Origin: Nymphaea colorata
Taxonomy: Eukaryota; Streptophyta; Magnoliopsida; Nymphaeales; Nymphaeaceae
Reading direction: 5' to 3'
NCBI RefSeq assembly: GCF_008831285.2
Contig: NC_045151.1
Span: forward strand, 10,840,571-10,904,570
DNA: 64,000 nt
Below, piece after piece: positions 35,734-47,015 of the stretch; the first letter of the stretch is position 1, and each line of letters opens with the position of its first letter. Below the pieces are notes generated by a model, which was given only the letters and a program-made list of their open reading frames with translations, had not been told where the DNA came from and did not search any database. A program made the translations under genes and the position numbers.

Positions 35734-36963
35734 TTATATTTGTGCATTTCCAATGTGCGATATTGTGTGATGGGAACCATCTCCCGTGACAACTGAGCCT
35801 TGATCTAAATAAGGAAAAACACTAGATAAAGTACCTGTGTCACCAGTAACATGGGCTGCTGCTCTAGAGTCCACATACCACTCTCCTTGCTCATTTTGCT
35901 TCAAGTGGAGCTTAGATAAGGCTGTCATAAGAAGTTGTTGCACCTCCGATGAAACATTTGATGTTGGATTTGAGCTAGATGAGGATGAAACTAACCCTAC
36001 TGCTGTCTTGTTTTCACACCTAACTTGATTATTTTTATTCTGAGGATTGTGCCAACATTCTGATTTCACATGTCCCCTCTTATTACAATAGAAGCAAGTC
36101 GGAACCCTTCTAGATGTGGCGGCAGTAGTATTCATGCCTGGTGGTGTCGGGAGAATCCCTCTTCCCATTCCTGCCTGAGGAGTCCAATGGCGAGTACGAT
36201 TCCCTTGCAATGCATGTGTCCCTGTGATCAATACATTGTGGCTGTTGGGAGAAATCAAATTCTGTCGATGCACACGACTAGCTTCGTGTTGAAATAACTT
36301 GGCTTTCAGATCTTCAAAAGATGGAAGGGCAGGTAAAACCTCCAAGGCTGTGCAAAAAATATCAAACTCTGTTCCCAGGCCACTCAAGGCTTGTTGCACT
36401 TTGTCTTTATCGCTGACAGGATGTTCAATGGCAGCAAGTTGATCACTTACGTTTTTTATTTCATTCAGATATTCCAAAACTGTACGCGTCCCACGCTTGA
36501 TATCCTGAAATTGTCTTCTTAATTGCAGAAACCGTGCTTCCGATACTTGAGAATACGTTGTGGCAAGGGTAGACCACAATTCTAAAGCTGTTAAATCATC
36601 ATCAACGCCTCCTAATACCTCCTCTGACAAGGTAGAAGTAATATATGCGACAAGTGACTGGTCGTGGGCCAGCCAAACATCATATTCAGGATTACTTTCC
36701 GTAAGAGTATCATATTCAATGCTAGTTTCACTTCCAGCCGAAGCCCCAGTAGCTTGATCTCCCACTACGGTCTTCTTCACTTCACGGTAAATATATTTTG
36801 GAGGTGCTGGAGTAGTGCCATCGATATGCCCATAGAGTCTATGACTTTTAATAAATGGAACAATTTGACGTTTCCAAGTCAAATAGTTACTATGATTCAG
36901 TTTTTGGGAGATAAGTTGGGAGAGAAAGCTGGAGGATAGAAGAGAGGGCGTCGACTGATCCAT
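35734..36963 (-). pseudogene. Nested copia gag and protease
   Basis: 409 aa starting at an ATG 277 bp inside the 5' LTR edge. Gag: LNHSNYLTWKRQIVPFIKSH, WSTLATTYSQVSEARFLQLR. The zinc knuckle is CFYCNKRGHVKSEC. The protease motif reads WYVDSRAAAHVTG, so the catalytic DSG has become DSR. The frame ends at a TAA at 35736-35734, immediately followed in frame by the integrase part, so one substitution splits an otherwise continuous polyprotein here. Confidence 0.92.
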
Positions 36964-37227
36964 GACTGAAGAAAGATTATTAGGGCAGACAACGTGAGGC
37001 AGAAAACTGGAGTAAATTGGGGCAGCAACACAATTAGGGCAAAATGAACCGAAATTAGGGCAAATTGATTAGGGCAAATCAATTTAGGGCAAACGATGAG
37101 AGTAAATCACACAAGATTCAAGGCAGAAACCGAAATGAGGGATATCCACGCCAGAAATGAGTACTTAGGGCAGATTAGGGATAATCACGTCAAACTGAAG
37201 CCACTCACCGGAGGACGAGGTAACCTG

Positions 37228-37239
37228 ACTCTGATACCA
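37228..37239 (-). promoter_or_regulatory. Primer-binding site of the nested copia
   Basis: Minus strand TGGTATCAGAGT directly after the 5' LTR end GATTCTTACA. Confidence 0.9.
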
Positions 37240-37522
37240 TGTAAGAATCTTCGCTTATTCACGTCTCTCCGTTTGAAATCAGGTAGAATGAGAAGAAGAA
37301 ATAGAAGAGAAGACAAATGGAGGAAGAGAGTCACCAGCGTTAACAGCCGTGTGATCCTTAATCTATATTAAAGAATTAACCTAATCAGGTTATAACAAAA
37401 TGTACACCAATTATATAACATTTACAGAAGTGCCACCGCCTAGTATGTTTAGGCGTGTGGATTAGAAAACAAGTGGATCGGGTCTGAATAGACCCGAGCC
37501 TCCATACACACAAAACTTAACA
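37240..37522 (-). repeat. 5' LTR of the nested copia (283 bp)
   Basis: Same length and ends as 32370-32652. The differences I count are ATATAC/ATGTAC, ACAAATT/CCAATT, TTATAG/TTACAG, GATCAGG/GATCGGG and TACGCAC/TACACAC. Confidence 0.95.
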
Positions 37523-39565
37523 TCCCACACACATAGCCACATCCCACTGGCCTCTCATCTCTTAGTTATTCATTCTTATCATTATAGTTACACATTCACA
37601 AGACGACTGGCTAGCACATAAGGTTAGTACACTTCACGAGTGCACCCACACCTCCGATTACCTCCACTTGAGGTCTATACATATAGTAACAGTCATTGCT
37701 AGCCGTCATACCATACGGATACAAGTACCCTCCAAATCATCCATTTGCATCATTGCCCATGGCAATGGATATGCAACCACATACACATTCATAACAATCA
37801 TCTCATCAATCACATCTTTTGAAAAACTTAGCCAAACCACAGAGAGTAGTCTCGATCTGCGGTTGGCTCGTAGCTGTCCTATGCAGTTATCATTCTATGA
37901 TGCTTTCTAATGCACAATTGGGGTCGAGGAAACACTCGACTCAATACCTCACCTCATCTGTCCTAAACAGTTATCAATTCTAGCTTGCACATGCAATTAT
38001 GTAACCTTTTCAAAACAAGCGACTAATAATCTTTCTAACCCATTCATATCATATAAGCAACATACGTATACTCATTCACAAGGAAATCAATCAATTAACA
38101 TCACAATCCTAGGATCCCCTGATCCTGGGAACACATAATCACACATTTGCCCAGGCATGGATTTGCCTGGAATGTCGCCATACCTGTGGCGCGCTCACCA
38201 AATTCATGAAAACTCTTCGAGCTTCGAACTCAATGTCGACGGGACGTGCCCGGAGCACCTGCAGACATAAACAAAAGGTAAGACTCCTACTAGATACCTA
38301 AACAATTCAAACAAAATCCTGGAGGCACGTGTCATCACCTCAAGAGGGTGTCGACGGGTAGTGTCGACCTACACGCCCTCTAATAGGCCTCTACGTAACT
38401 TCTTGCCGTTTCCACCCAACGTCAAAACCCCAATGCTTCCATCAAACCATCCTTAACGCATTTCTCATAAACTTTTTGTTAGTTGAGGTGTCTTCCCAAC
38501 ATGCGAACCCTCTTCCTACTACACATACCACCCACGACATCAAGGGTGTTCCAAGCATTCCCCAAAGGCGGTCCTACGCTTCTCCATAATGTCTCTAACT
38601 CTACCATGCTTCCCTATAGCATCAAAAACAACCTATTGTGCATAAAAGATCATAACAAACACGAATCATCTCTTCTCTCCCATCATCCTACACTTATCCC
38701 AAAAAGCAAGGTCGCTTGCATGTGTCCGTAACTATCAATTCTACCTTCTAGCATGCTCAAACAGTAATTATACATGCTCTAATCGATAATATTCAATAAT
38801 TTGGGCTTGATTAGATCTTGCTCACCCCAAAACAAGAGTCCAAACTGTTGTAACGTCTCCGACAGCCACCCCAAGCGCTCAATCGATCCCCAAATGGCAA
38901 AAATCGTGCCAAGACTCCACCACCTAGTCGCTGTTATGAGGGGAAGAATACGTTCCCCTAGCTGGAAATCGACCAAACCCACAATATAATCAAAATCAGC
39001 GAGAAGGGGCCTCAAGGGAGGGGTCTGCCATAAAAAAAAAAACCTACGGTAGATGTTAGGTAAGCTGAAAACGAGAGGGAGAAAGGGTTCGGTCAAAAGG
39101 GGAAAAGAAGGCAATGAGGTGAGAGCACATGAGAGAAGGGAGAGATGGCGCTGAAAAAGAAAAAAAATGGGCAGAGGGAGTAAGAGAGACCGTAGAGGGA
39201 GGTGCAAGCGAGGAGCACGAGAGAAAAGAGGGAGACGGTCAGAGAGGCCGTGTGGTTGAGAGGGGAGACAGCAGAGACAGTGAGAGAGGGAGGAGGAGAA
39301 GAAGGAAGAGTTAGGGAGAGGTTGAGGGCTTACCCAAACGCCGACGCCGCCGTCGCCGCCGTTCCTTCCTCCGCCGGCCCAAGCGTCGCCACTGCTCCCT
39401 CGTCCTCCTCCTGGTCTCACACGGGAGAAACATAAGAAAGAAGGCGACGAGGAAGAAGAGGGAGATGCGAGGGAGAAGGACCCTCGCGTCGGGCTCCTCA
39501 CGCGCTTGGGTTCGGGTCCAGATCTGGACCTGACCCGTTTCGCCTGCAAGACATCGAGCGTTACA
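37523..39565 (-). repeat. Right (5') LTR of the gypsy element, distal part
   Basis: Resumes the LTR sequence after the copia with TCCCACACACATAG and ends GACATCGAGCGTTACA, followed by the TSD TCAAA. The 282-aa minus-strand frame across its edge (39627-38779) shows no known domain; its open length follows from GA/CT-rich composition. Confidence 0.92.
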
Positions 39566-40066
39566 TCAAACTTTGCTGGATAGTCGTACATTTGGAGTCT
39601 AACAGAGTCCAATCCCGTAGTTGTCATTATCCTGCACTTGATGATTTGACAAAACCCACCACATAGGATTAGTTTATCCCAGGCTTCCTTTGGGGAAAGA
39701 TAAGAGCTTAACCTAAACCATTTGTAAAACTTTCAATCAGTTGAGAACTCAAACATTTATGGAAAATCATCACTTTTAAACCAACCTTTCGTATGGAAGT
39801 TTCTAGGAGAGCTGGTGATGTTCATTTTTCTACCCAACCAACCTATGCTATTTTGCATTCACCCTCTTCTTTAGAGTAGAATTCCTTCCTCTTGGTGATA
39901 TACCATTTGATGTTAAGAATTTTTGTAAAAGTGATAATTTTGAGTTTTGCTTAAAAACATTTTAAAAGTGTCTTCTCACACAATGATGTGGCTTTTCTTT
40001 ATTCTTAGTACCTCCTTGTGCAGAAGGATAAAATTTCAAATTTTTGTTACCAAACAATGAAAGAGG
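39566..40066. repeat. Host flank F, reference copy outside the gypsy element
   Basis: The only copy of F that lies where a normal insertion would put it. It continues past AATGAAAGAGG into unique DNA (AAAACTAAAAAGATC), whereas each internal copy switches there to LTR sequence. The shared GAGG at the switch point suggests a microhomology junction. Confidence 0.9.
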
Positions 40067-41723
40067 AAAACTAAAAAGATCTTGAATATGAGCAGTAAGG
40101 AAAGGTCCTGTGAAGTTGAGAAAGTCGAGACTAGGAAATGCTATTGACTCTGGTAATCAAGCATTTGCAAGGATTTAATAGGAAGATATCTTGAGAGAGA
40201 AGCCAAAATCCTTTGTAAGATCTTGGCAGGTAGCAAAATGAGAGTTGAGAGATTGGCTCGAGGCTTGTGTAGTCGTTCCTCTGGGTCAGTAATCAAGAGT
40301 ACCGGGTAGGCATATAGGTGATTTATGTCTATACCGCGAAGATAACGACTTATGAACCTTTGGCTCGTCGAAAACTCACAAGGTGAAGTGAGTTGGATAT
40401 GCGGCAAAGCTACACATAACCACCAAAGCGGTGGAGCTTCGTAGTAGCCTTTGGGGTGGTGAGGTATTCCCTCAAAGGTGAAGGTCGGCCTAAAAAAAAA
40501 TCAAGGAAAAAAAAAATTAAAGGCAAAAGCTGAATGCAAAAGAAAGAAAGAAAGAAAAAAGAGGAAAAAAAAACAAAAGGTGTCTGCCAAGAGATGAAAG
40601 GCATGAAGGCTAAACTCGCAGGAATTGAATGTGAAAATCTTTGGTAGATGTGTGGTCCTAGAGTCAATATCTTCTCCTATTTTTGATTAGCTAAGATGCT
40701 GAGGATGATTCCTTTATGTTCATATTTTGGAAATTGAAAGGCATCCCTTCTAGAGATTTGACGACATTGACGCGAAATGAATCCTAATGCTTGTACGGTA
40801 GGTGCTATGTGTAAATGAAGGCCATATTATTTGCACAACACGGGCACTCATGATTATTAGTTAAATTGATCATTTTTAAACTATTTCAAACTAAAAACTT
40901 GACATCTCTAGTCATAGGAGGAACTAACCAATCTCCTTTGGTCTTGAAATATGTTTGTCATTTCATTCCCAATCCCCTTTGGCCTTGAAAGATGTTGCCT
41001 ATTCCATTACCAAACCATTAGTCCATTCATGGAATAGATGAAACTCCTCAAAGCTAGTCAACTCATGTTGAATGTGACGAATTTCATTTTCTTTGTCTCA
41101 AGAGATGCATATCATTTGGGACAAGTGATTAAGCCTGGCCCATTATTCCATCTTAACCGAGTGACTTCAACATAACGCAAACTTAGGGTTGACTTTGTCA
41201 TGGAACACCTCTTATCTCTTTTCAAAAGGACCAATCAATTTTTGAAAGGTTCTATTCATTGAAGTTGCATGGGTTTTGGGTTTTATGTCATCAGGTCCTT
41301 CATGGTTTTAGACGAGGATAATGCTCAGTTTCTCTTGTATCACGTTAGTGTCAGGTTAGTTGAATAGATCCTTTAGTTAGCTATTGCACATGTCTAGCGG
41401 TTAACGTCATTGGTTTGATTTGTATTCAGTAGGATCCGATTTTGATTTAGTTTGATTGTTTAGTTTTGTTGAGTTGGGCAATTGTTTTCTGCTTTAATGG
41501 TTTCCTGCATAGTGTCATGTTTAGTTTTCACTTTCATTGTGACATGGGTTGTTTAGGTGCTTTATTGTCTTAGGTTCTTAGTTTTCCTTTTTCAATGCCT
41601 TGTCGGTGGCCAATGTCTGTTTCCTCTCCCCTTTCAACTCTTCCACTAAATTATAGATCCTTCAGTGAGACACAATTACAAGCAAGCAGCCTTGATGTCT
41701 ATCACAATAGCTTTGGTGGACCA

Positions 41724-41769
<46 letters not shown>

Positions 41770-42899
41770 ATGTTATTGTATGTATATTTATATGAATAAA
41801 TTTTGTATTATTTGACGATCTTTAGTTTTGTATTATTTTGTCAGTCTTTCTATGACTGTATATAATCATGTATATGTTTATATATGTGACTGCATATAAT
41901 AATATTTTGGTTGCATTTTATTAGCTTTTACATTTTTTTTTTTTTTTCATTTAGGGCGCTTAGTCCAGCCTAGGCATGCCTAAGCTCTAGGGTCTACTCA
42001 TTGCCTCAGCTTCGTCTAGTTCTCTAGTGACATACACTGAGGCACTTGAGAATGTAGCACCCGCAACACCTATGAGAAGGTCAAGCATGAAGGCAGTTGG
42101 CAAAGACTTGGAATAATGGGGTGGACATCAGATGTTGAATTGGGCCAATGATGGAATGGCCATTTGATAGCAAGTTAGCGACTTAGCAGGTTGGCATGGC
42201 CTGGTGCTAAGGGCTTGGCCATGCTACATTGAGGTATGATTCATGATAGCATGTGGTGTAGCAGATTTTGGAGTGTCTGTACACATGTGTTATGTTTTTA
42301 AAGCCCTAGCTTGGGTTGCCTAAGTGTGGAGATGGGGTTGTGCCTTATGCTCGCTGAAATTTTGTTGGCTGTGTACTTGAAACCTTTTTTGGCTTTGAAG
42401 GGAACATCAGCTGCTAAGCTTTCGTTAGGTTTTGGAGAGCCTTAGACTACGTGGATGCAGTTCTTTACAGATAGTGCTGTATATACCTCAATATGTTTCG
42501 TACAGCTCGGTTTTTGCTTGAAATTTGTTAATTTCCTTTATTGATGATTCTTTTGTATCTATGCATTTTTTAGATTTTATTGATTAATGTTATGTGGTTA
42601 GTCAAGGTGTGAAAAGTCAAAACTTCTGTAGGTGAATTGTGATTTAGGAGAATAGGGTGTTTCTGGTTCTTGGATACGGTCAAATTCATAAGCTTAATAG
42701 TTTGGGGTCTTATGACTGTGTGTTAGCTAAAAAGTTTGTTTCAGGTGGCTAATTTTTTCCATATTGTTGGTTGTAGAACCATTTTTCCCCGTTTTCGTTG
42801 ACAGTGTAATTCATGAAAATGTCCTGCAGCGGCTCATTGTCTTTGATTTTGAATAGTTCTTTTTCTTGCTGTCTCATACTGATATGCTATTATTTGTAG
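40067..42899. other. Intron/transposon-derived DNA, no gene recognised; one GA microsatellite
   Basis: Lies between the gypsy element and callose synthase exon f. An (AG)n run is at about 41728-41765. The 40060-41330 part has the texture of old transposon 3' sequence (purine runs at 40490-40590), but no domain is recognised. I looked for the missing callose synthase exon here and did not find it. Confidence 0.5.
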
Positions 42900-43008
42900 A
42901 TTTATCTTCTCGATTTTCAGATTTACTATACACTCTTTTCAGATTTTCTATACACTCTTTTCTGCAATTGTTGGCTTCTTGCTTGGGGCAAGTGATGGTC
43001 TAGGCGAG
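42900..43008 (+). pseudogene. Callose synthase exon f, with a 22-bp tandem duplication
   Basis: Acceptor TTTGTAG, donor GAG/GTATGC. It starts IYLLDFQI and ends SAIVGFLLGASDGLGE, the conserved segment before the RSxEAVH region. A 22-bp unit (42918-42939) is repeated at 42940-42961 with one difference, so the second half is in another frame. Without one copy the exon would be 87 nt, exactly 29 codons, as phase requires. Confidence 0.9.
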
Positions 43009-43246
43009 GTATGCCGTTCATCTTATTATCTTAGTGTGGTAGTGTTTAGCTTTTTGCTTGGAAAGATCATGAGTTTTGCTTGGTTTTTTGAGATATTGTT
43101 GCTCTAAGTTGATATTTTTACACCAAGTTATTTTATGTCTCTGAAATAATTAATTTATAAATTTAGTATGGTGTGCTTCCTTTATTAATTTTCCTTCTAG
43201 ATTGATAATCTGCTGTTCCTTCAACATTTTCACTTTCTGGTTTCAG

Positions 43247-43329
43247 ATTCATTCTGTTGATGCTGTTCATGAGCTTTTTGAGCAGTTTCCTGAAGCTTTC
43301 ATGAGGTATCTTCATGTGCCAACCAAAGA
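43247..43329 (+). pseudogene. Callose synthase exon g (VDAVHELFEQFPEAFMRYLH)
   Basis: Acceptor TTTCAG at 43246, donor GTAAGT at 43330. 83 nt in frame with exon f's ending: IHSVDAVHELFEQFPEAFMR then YLHVPTK. No stop. A clear match to the family's EAVHxLFExFPxAFMxxLHVP stretch. Confidence 0.9.
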
Positions 43330-43447
43330 GTAAGTGCTCATTGCTCAGTCTTCACATTTAAATTCATGTTTCACTCCATGACCAACCTTCTTTTCTGCAT
43401 TTTAGTGCCTAGTCTTCCTTTGCTTACCAAAATACTGTTTGTGGCAG

Positions 43448-43472
43448 GAGTTCTTTTTATGCTTCCAATCAG
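43448..43472 (+). pseudogene. Callose synthase mini-exon h (25 nt)
   Basis: Between acceptor GTGGCAG and donor GTGAGT. It completes the split Glu codon of exon g and adds SSFYASNQ, restoring phase 0. The family has a variable Ser-rich linker here. Support comes from phase and splice signals, not strong sequence conservation. Confidence 0.7.
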
Positions 43473-43833
43473 GTGAGTTGACCGTTATATTTGGAGCGTT
43501 GTGATGACGTATTCTTCTAATTGAATTTATGCAATCTTTGCTGTTATATTTAACACTTTTTTATGAATAAAGATGGAATGTCTATGATTCCACATGTAAT
43601 ATGCTTCAATTTTTCCACTTGGTGTGTTAAACTTATCCTTTATTTTTTGTATATAATTGAATTGTCTGGGATGCTTGGGAGCTTTCTTTATTGCATGTTA
43701 CTTGAAGACATCAACCATGCTTTTATAAGGGTATTGAGAGCTTTTTTGGTAGCTATGTGATACATGGAGATGCCTTGAAGGGTTTCACGTCCATAATGAG
43801 CTGCTGGACTCGGGTTATACTTTATGCTTGGGG

Positions 43834-43879
<46 letters not shown>

Positions 43880-44689
43880 GCAATTTGTATTCTGTTTTAA
43901 TTGCAAGTGTCTTTATTGTACTGTTGAGAGCTAGAGATGCATTTAGGTCATCTTATAACTTTTTTTTTTTGGAGACTTAAATATCTTTTAGTGTTCATTT
44001 CCTTAGAAAATGTTGTGCAGGTCTCACTTTTTTTGGAAAGACCTTTTAATGGTAAATATCATTTGGAAGAGGACTTCATATCATCTTACTAATACTTTTC
44101 TAGAAACTTGAGTACCTTGTAATGGGAATTTCACTCACTCTTTCTTTCTTGGTCATCACTGAGAGAGAGGAGAGAGAGACCATCATGCTTAATTAGCAAA
44201 ACGTCTAACTAATTTCTGTTTTGGAAACTTAAATTTCTTTTCCCCATATATCTGTGTGGCTAAATACAATTAAATGAGAATACATGTTAATCGGCAAGGG
44301 TGCGGCGAGGGTGAATAATTGTATATATATAATATATTTATTATATATATATATATAAATGTGTATTCATAATATATATAATTTTAGATTGTTTGTTAGC
44401 TTAATCTGTCCTTTCTTTTTACTTTTATTACTATACATAAAGAAAGAAACAGGGAGACGAAAAAAAATGGAAAATATTTTGAACTTGCATAAGAAAGGAC
44501 ATGGTTGGGGTGCATATTGGAGCTGCACCAGGACTAGCACCACCGTCGTGTTGACATGGGTGCGGCCTCTTTTTTGAAGAGTCTGTGTGACATAGCATCT
44601 AATTAATTTCTCTTTTGAAAATAAAATTTCCTTCCTCACATAGCTGTGAGGTAAGCTATAAGCCTATATATAAATGGGAGTATAATAGG

Positions 44690-44755
<66 letters not shown>

Positions 44756-45856
44756 TGACCTGTACCCGCACCCAATTCTCTTGACAATGCTCTGGACTGG
44801 TGGCCCCATCCGCACATGTGTAACATGAGTTGGTAGGGAAATATACAGGTGAGCTCTAGAATGGATCTTGGATTTGCGAAATATGGAAAAGATGATTACA
44901 TATTATACTTACATAAATTCAGAGTAGAGTCGGATTTCTGGGTGCAGGTTCTCTTTTTTTCATTTTAAACTGTCCATGTCTTTCAGGACATCATGTGTGG
45001 ACCCACCTTGAAATCTAATTAAATATAGGTCATGCTTGCATCTATGAAATACTAATATGATATCTACCTTATTAAGGTTGTACGGGTGTTAAACATGCCC
45101 TTTCAGGTGTTTATGTATTGTAAGTGTTGGGCACATGCGTTTGAGTTTCTCTCTATGAATTTTTGGTGAATTATTTGTCACCTGATTGGATCAGAGTCAT
45201 TACCTGAATCTGATTTCAGGAAAATCGAGTCTCACCTAACTGAAGACAAGGAACTTTACCTTACCCTCTTCCTTTTTTATGATTTATCTGGCATCTACTA
45301 TTCTCTGGGTTTATATCTTTCAGTTGTAGAATTGTTTGTGTTTGATGCATGTGGTCTACAATTCTGATATGTGTTATGCTGTCCAGGTAGAAATGAATGT
45401 TTCTTGATGATTTTAAGTTTTTAACATTTGAATCATGACCTCCCTTTTGTGTTTTCTGTAGCACCTAAAATCACATAGTCTACTGCCTGGATTCCACCTA
45501 ATGTGTTTGGCTGTATAGCATTTTAACTGGAAGGCTTGTGATCTGTGACACAGTATCTAGTAGCCGTTTGTACACAATGGCCACCTCCGGCTTTACAGTA
45601 GCATCAATTTTGATTCATGTATCTGGATATGCATGTTGTTTACTGTGATTTGTATATGTGTTGGTTTCATCACATGCACATATTCCATGCAGTAGGATTT
45701 TTATTTATCCTTGCATTATTATAAATGATGTATCTGAATGGAACATCCATGGACGATGGCATGTGATTCTTTAAATCTGCATATTTTCAGGTGATTCATT
45801 CTTATTTTCATTCTAGTTTCAATTTTATACTTGATGGCTAATGATATTTGGTGTAG
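43473..45856. other. Intron with microsatellites and a dispersed repeat
   Basis: 2.4-kb intron between exons h and i. It holds (TA)n runs at about 43838-43876 and 44697-44752 and one copy of the 300-bp dispersed repeat (44290-44600). No coding domain is seen. Confidence 0.7.
44290..44600. repeat. Dispersed repeat, copy 1 (about 300 bp)
   Basis: Contains GGGTGCGGCGAGGGTG, AT-rich DNA, AATATTTTGAACTTGCATAA, then GGAGCTGCACCAGGACTAGC and TTTTTTGAAGAGTCTGTGTG. The same order recurs at about 46398-46680. The outer limits are approximate; no terminal repeats were found. Confidence 0.75.
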
Positions 45857-45951
45857 GACTATATTCTGAGAGACAAGGCATATGCTGCCAAGTTTGCTCC
45901 ATTTTGGAATGATGTGAAAACCTTGCGGTAGGAAGACTATATCACTAATTT
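45857..45951 (+). pseudogene. Callose synthase exon i, with in-frame TAG
   Basis: Acceptor GTGTAG, then DYILRDKAYAAKFAPFWNDV and KTLR, then TAG at 45929-45931, then EDYITN and a donor-like GTCAGT at 45952. The family reads LREEDYIT here, so a GAG-to-TAG change explains the stop. An alternative donor GTAGGAAG at 45928 would remove the stop, but would also drop EDYIT, which is still visible directly downstream. Confidence 0.88.
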
Positions 45952-46397
45952 GTCAGTATCTAGCTATCCTTTTGCTTATACATATTATCTTCCCATTGTG
46001 TGTCAACCTTTGGTTTAGGTTTAGGCTAGCGATGTACTCCGGATAAGGTGATGGTTTTGTTATTTAATCAAAAGTCTTTTTCGTTTAGTTATGTAAATCA
46101 AATTATAACGAATCCTTGAGAAGAAATTTGTTTAGAAACATAAGGGAGGAACCAGTCCTTGACTAATTGAGCGAGTGTTAACTTATAGTAAATGTGCAAG
46201 GCCCGACATTATTTTTATGATTTCCATTATCCCGATCCCAATTATGAATGGGGACTTGCCTGCATGAAGCTATAATCGCTGGTCAGCCATACAATGGTGA
46301 ATTCATTCCCGGGCCCTGTACACTATGTCACATGAGTGCAGTGTGCCGGTGCGAGTGCGGGTGCGGATGCGAGTGCCGGTGCGACGTATCCCAAAAA

Positions 46398-46690
46398 ATT
46401 TGGGTGCGAGGGTGCGGTGAGGGTGTATATATATATAAATGTATGTATTCATAATATATATAATTGTAGCTTGTTCCTTAGCTTAATCCATACTTTCGTT
46501 TTACTTTTATTACTATACACAAAGAAAGAATGGGACAGGGAAAAGAAAAAAAAGTGAAAAATATTTTGAACTTGCATAAAAAAGGATGTGGTTGTGGTGC
46601 GTGTCGGAGCTGCACTAGCACCAGCGTCGTGTCGACACGGGTGTGGCCCCCTTTTTTGAAGAGTTCGTGTGACATAACTTGTACACACTG
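46398..46690. repeat. Dispersed repeat, copy 2 (about 300 bp)
   Basis: Same-orientation copy of 44290-44600 with GGGTGCGGTGAGGGTG, AATATTTTGAACTTGCATAA, GGAGCTGCACTAGCACCAGC and GAAGAGTTCGTGTGACATAA. Preceded by the GTGCGG minisatellite, which copy 1 lacks. Confidence 0.75.
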
Positions 46691-46971
46691 CCCTTCACAC
46701 TGGGAGCTGGCCATGCCTGAAGTCGTTACCTTCACCGCATGGAGGGGGATGCCGAAGGCGGGCTAGTGACTACCTGATAGCCTCTTTTAACTATGTACAT
46801 GGTTACTATTGTGTATAGGGACCAACATAATAGTGTAATATATATACACAGTCATAACCATGGTACGTAGTGCCTGTATACGGGTCTAACCGAATATACT
46901 GGGAACATATACTATTAGATGCATATAACCTTGTAAATAGTTGGGCAGATTACACAATCATAATATATGTA

Positions 46972-47015
46972 TATAGTAGAGTAGATTACTCGTACATATA
47001 ATCTACTCTACTATA
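46972..47015. repeat. Perfect 17-bp inverted repeat
   Basis: Arms TATAGTAGAGTAGATTA (46972-46988) and its exact reverse complement (46999-47015) around a 10-base loop. It stands in the AT-rich tract. Confidence 0.9.

Larger units (their letters stand above)
32370..37522 (-). mobile_element. Ty1/copia retrotransposon nested in the gypsy LTR (5153 bp)
   Basis: Flanked by TCCCA (32365-32369 and 37523-37527). LTRs of 283 bp at both ends differ at five positions by my reading (about 1.8 percent). The PBS at 37239-37228 and polypurine tract at 32662-32653 set the minus orientation. The interior codes gag, protease, integrase, RT and RNase H in copia order, with one stop after the protease and frame breaks before the RT palm and within RNase H. 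It is younger than the gypsy element it interrupts, and it is a different copia group from the 8.8/47.6/59.9-kb family. Confidence 0.95.
20438..39565 (-). mobile_element. Ty3/gypsy chromovirus (Tekay-type) retrotransposon, rearranged and with a nested copia
   Basis: A 5-bp duplication TCAAA lies just outside both ends (20433-20437 and 39566-39570), so the whole span derives from one insertion. The element reads right to left: 5' LTR 39565-31490 (interrupted by a copia), primer site, gag, protease, RT, RNase H, integrase with chromodomain, polypurine tract, 3' LTR piece, then an aberrant ladder and a full LTR to 20438. LTRs are long (2959 bp on the left; about 2.92 kb net on the right). Tekay assignment rests on the C-terminal chromodomain, the long LTRs and the RT style. 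Coding frames are broken in several places, so it is not autonomous. Confidence 0.9.
17813..45951 (+). pseudogene. Callose synthase (glucan synthase-like) pseudogene, split by a transposon nest
   Basis: Eight exons encode successive parts of the membrane region just before the catalytic domain of a plant callose synthase (1,3-beta-glucan synthase, plasma membrane or cell plate). The wording fits the GSL8/CALS10-GSL10/CALS9 branch best (for example YSWHDLVSK, FAPFWN, AFMRYLHVP). Exons lie at 17813, 18071, 18794, about 18953, 42900, 43247, 43448 and 45857, all plus strand and in protein order. One expected exon (NNHNALT...SLWAPV part) is missing between the fourth and fifth, where the MITE and nested gypsy/copia elements sit. 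Disabling changes: TGA at 18104, a split stop at 18122-18123/18794, acceptors lost at 18070 and about 18953, a 22-bp tandem duplication at 42918-42961, and TAG at 45929. The N-terminal exons and the catalytic domain are not recognisable in the window. Assignment to the family is firm; which paralogue is an inference from remembered family features. Confidence 0.82.

Noticed and set aside
38779-39627. 282-aa minus-strand frame
   Set aside because: Lies across the LTR edge into flank; low-complexity Ser/Leu/Pro composition; the left LTR copy has it broken.
41595-41795. 66-aa frame ending in Arg-Glu repeats
   Set aside because: The end is a translated (AG)n microsatellite and the rest has no domain.
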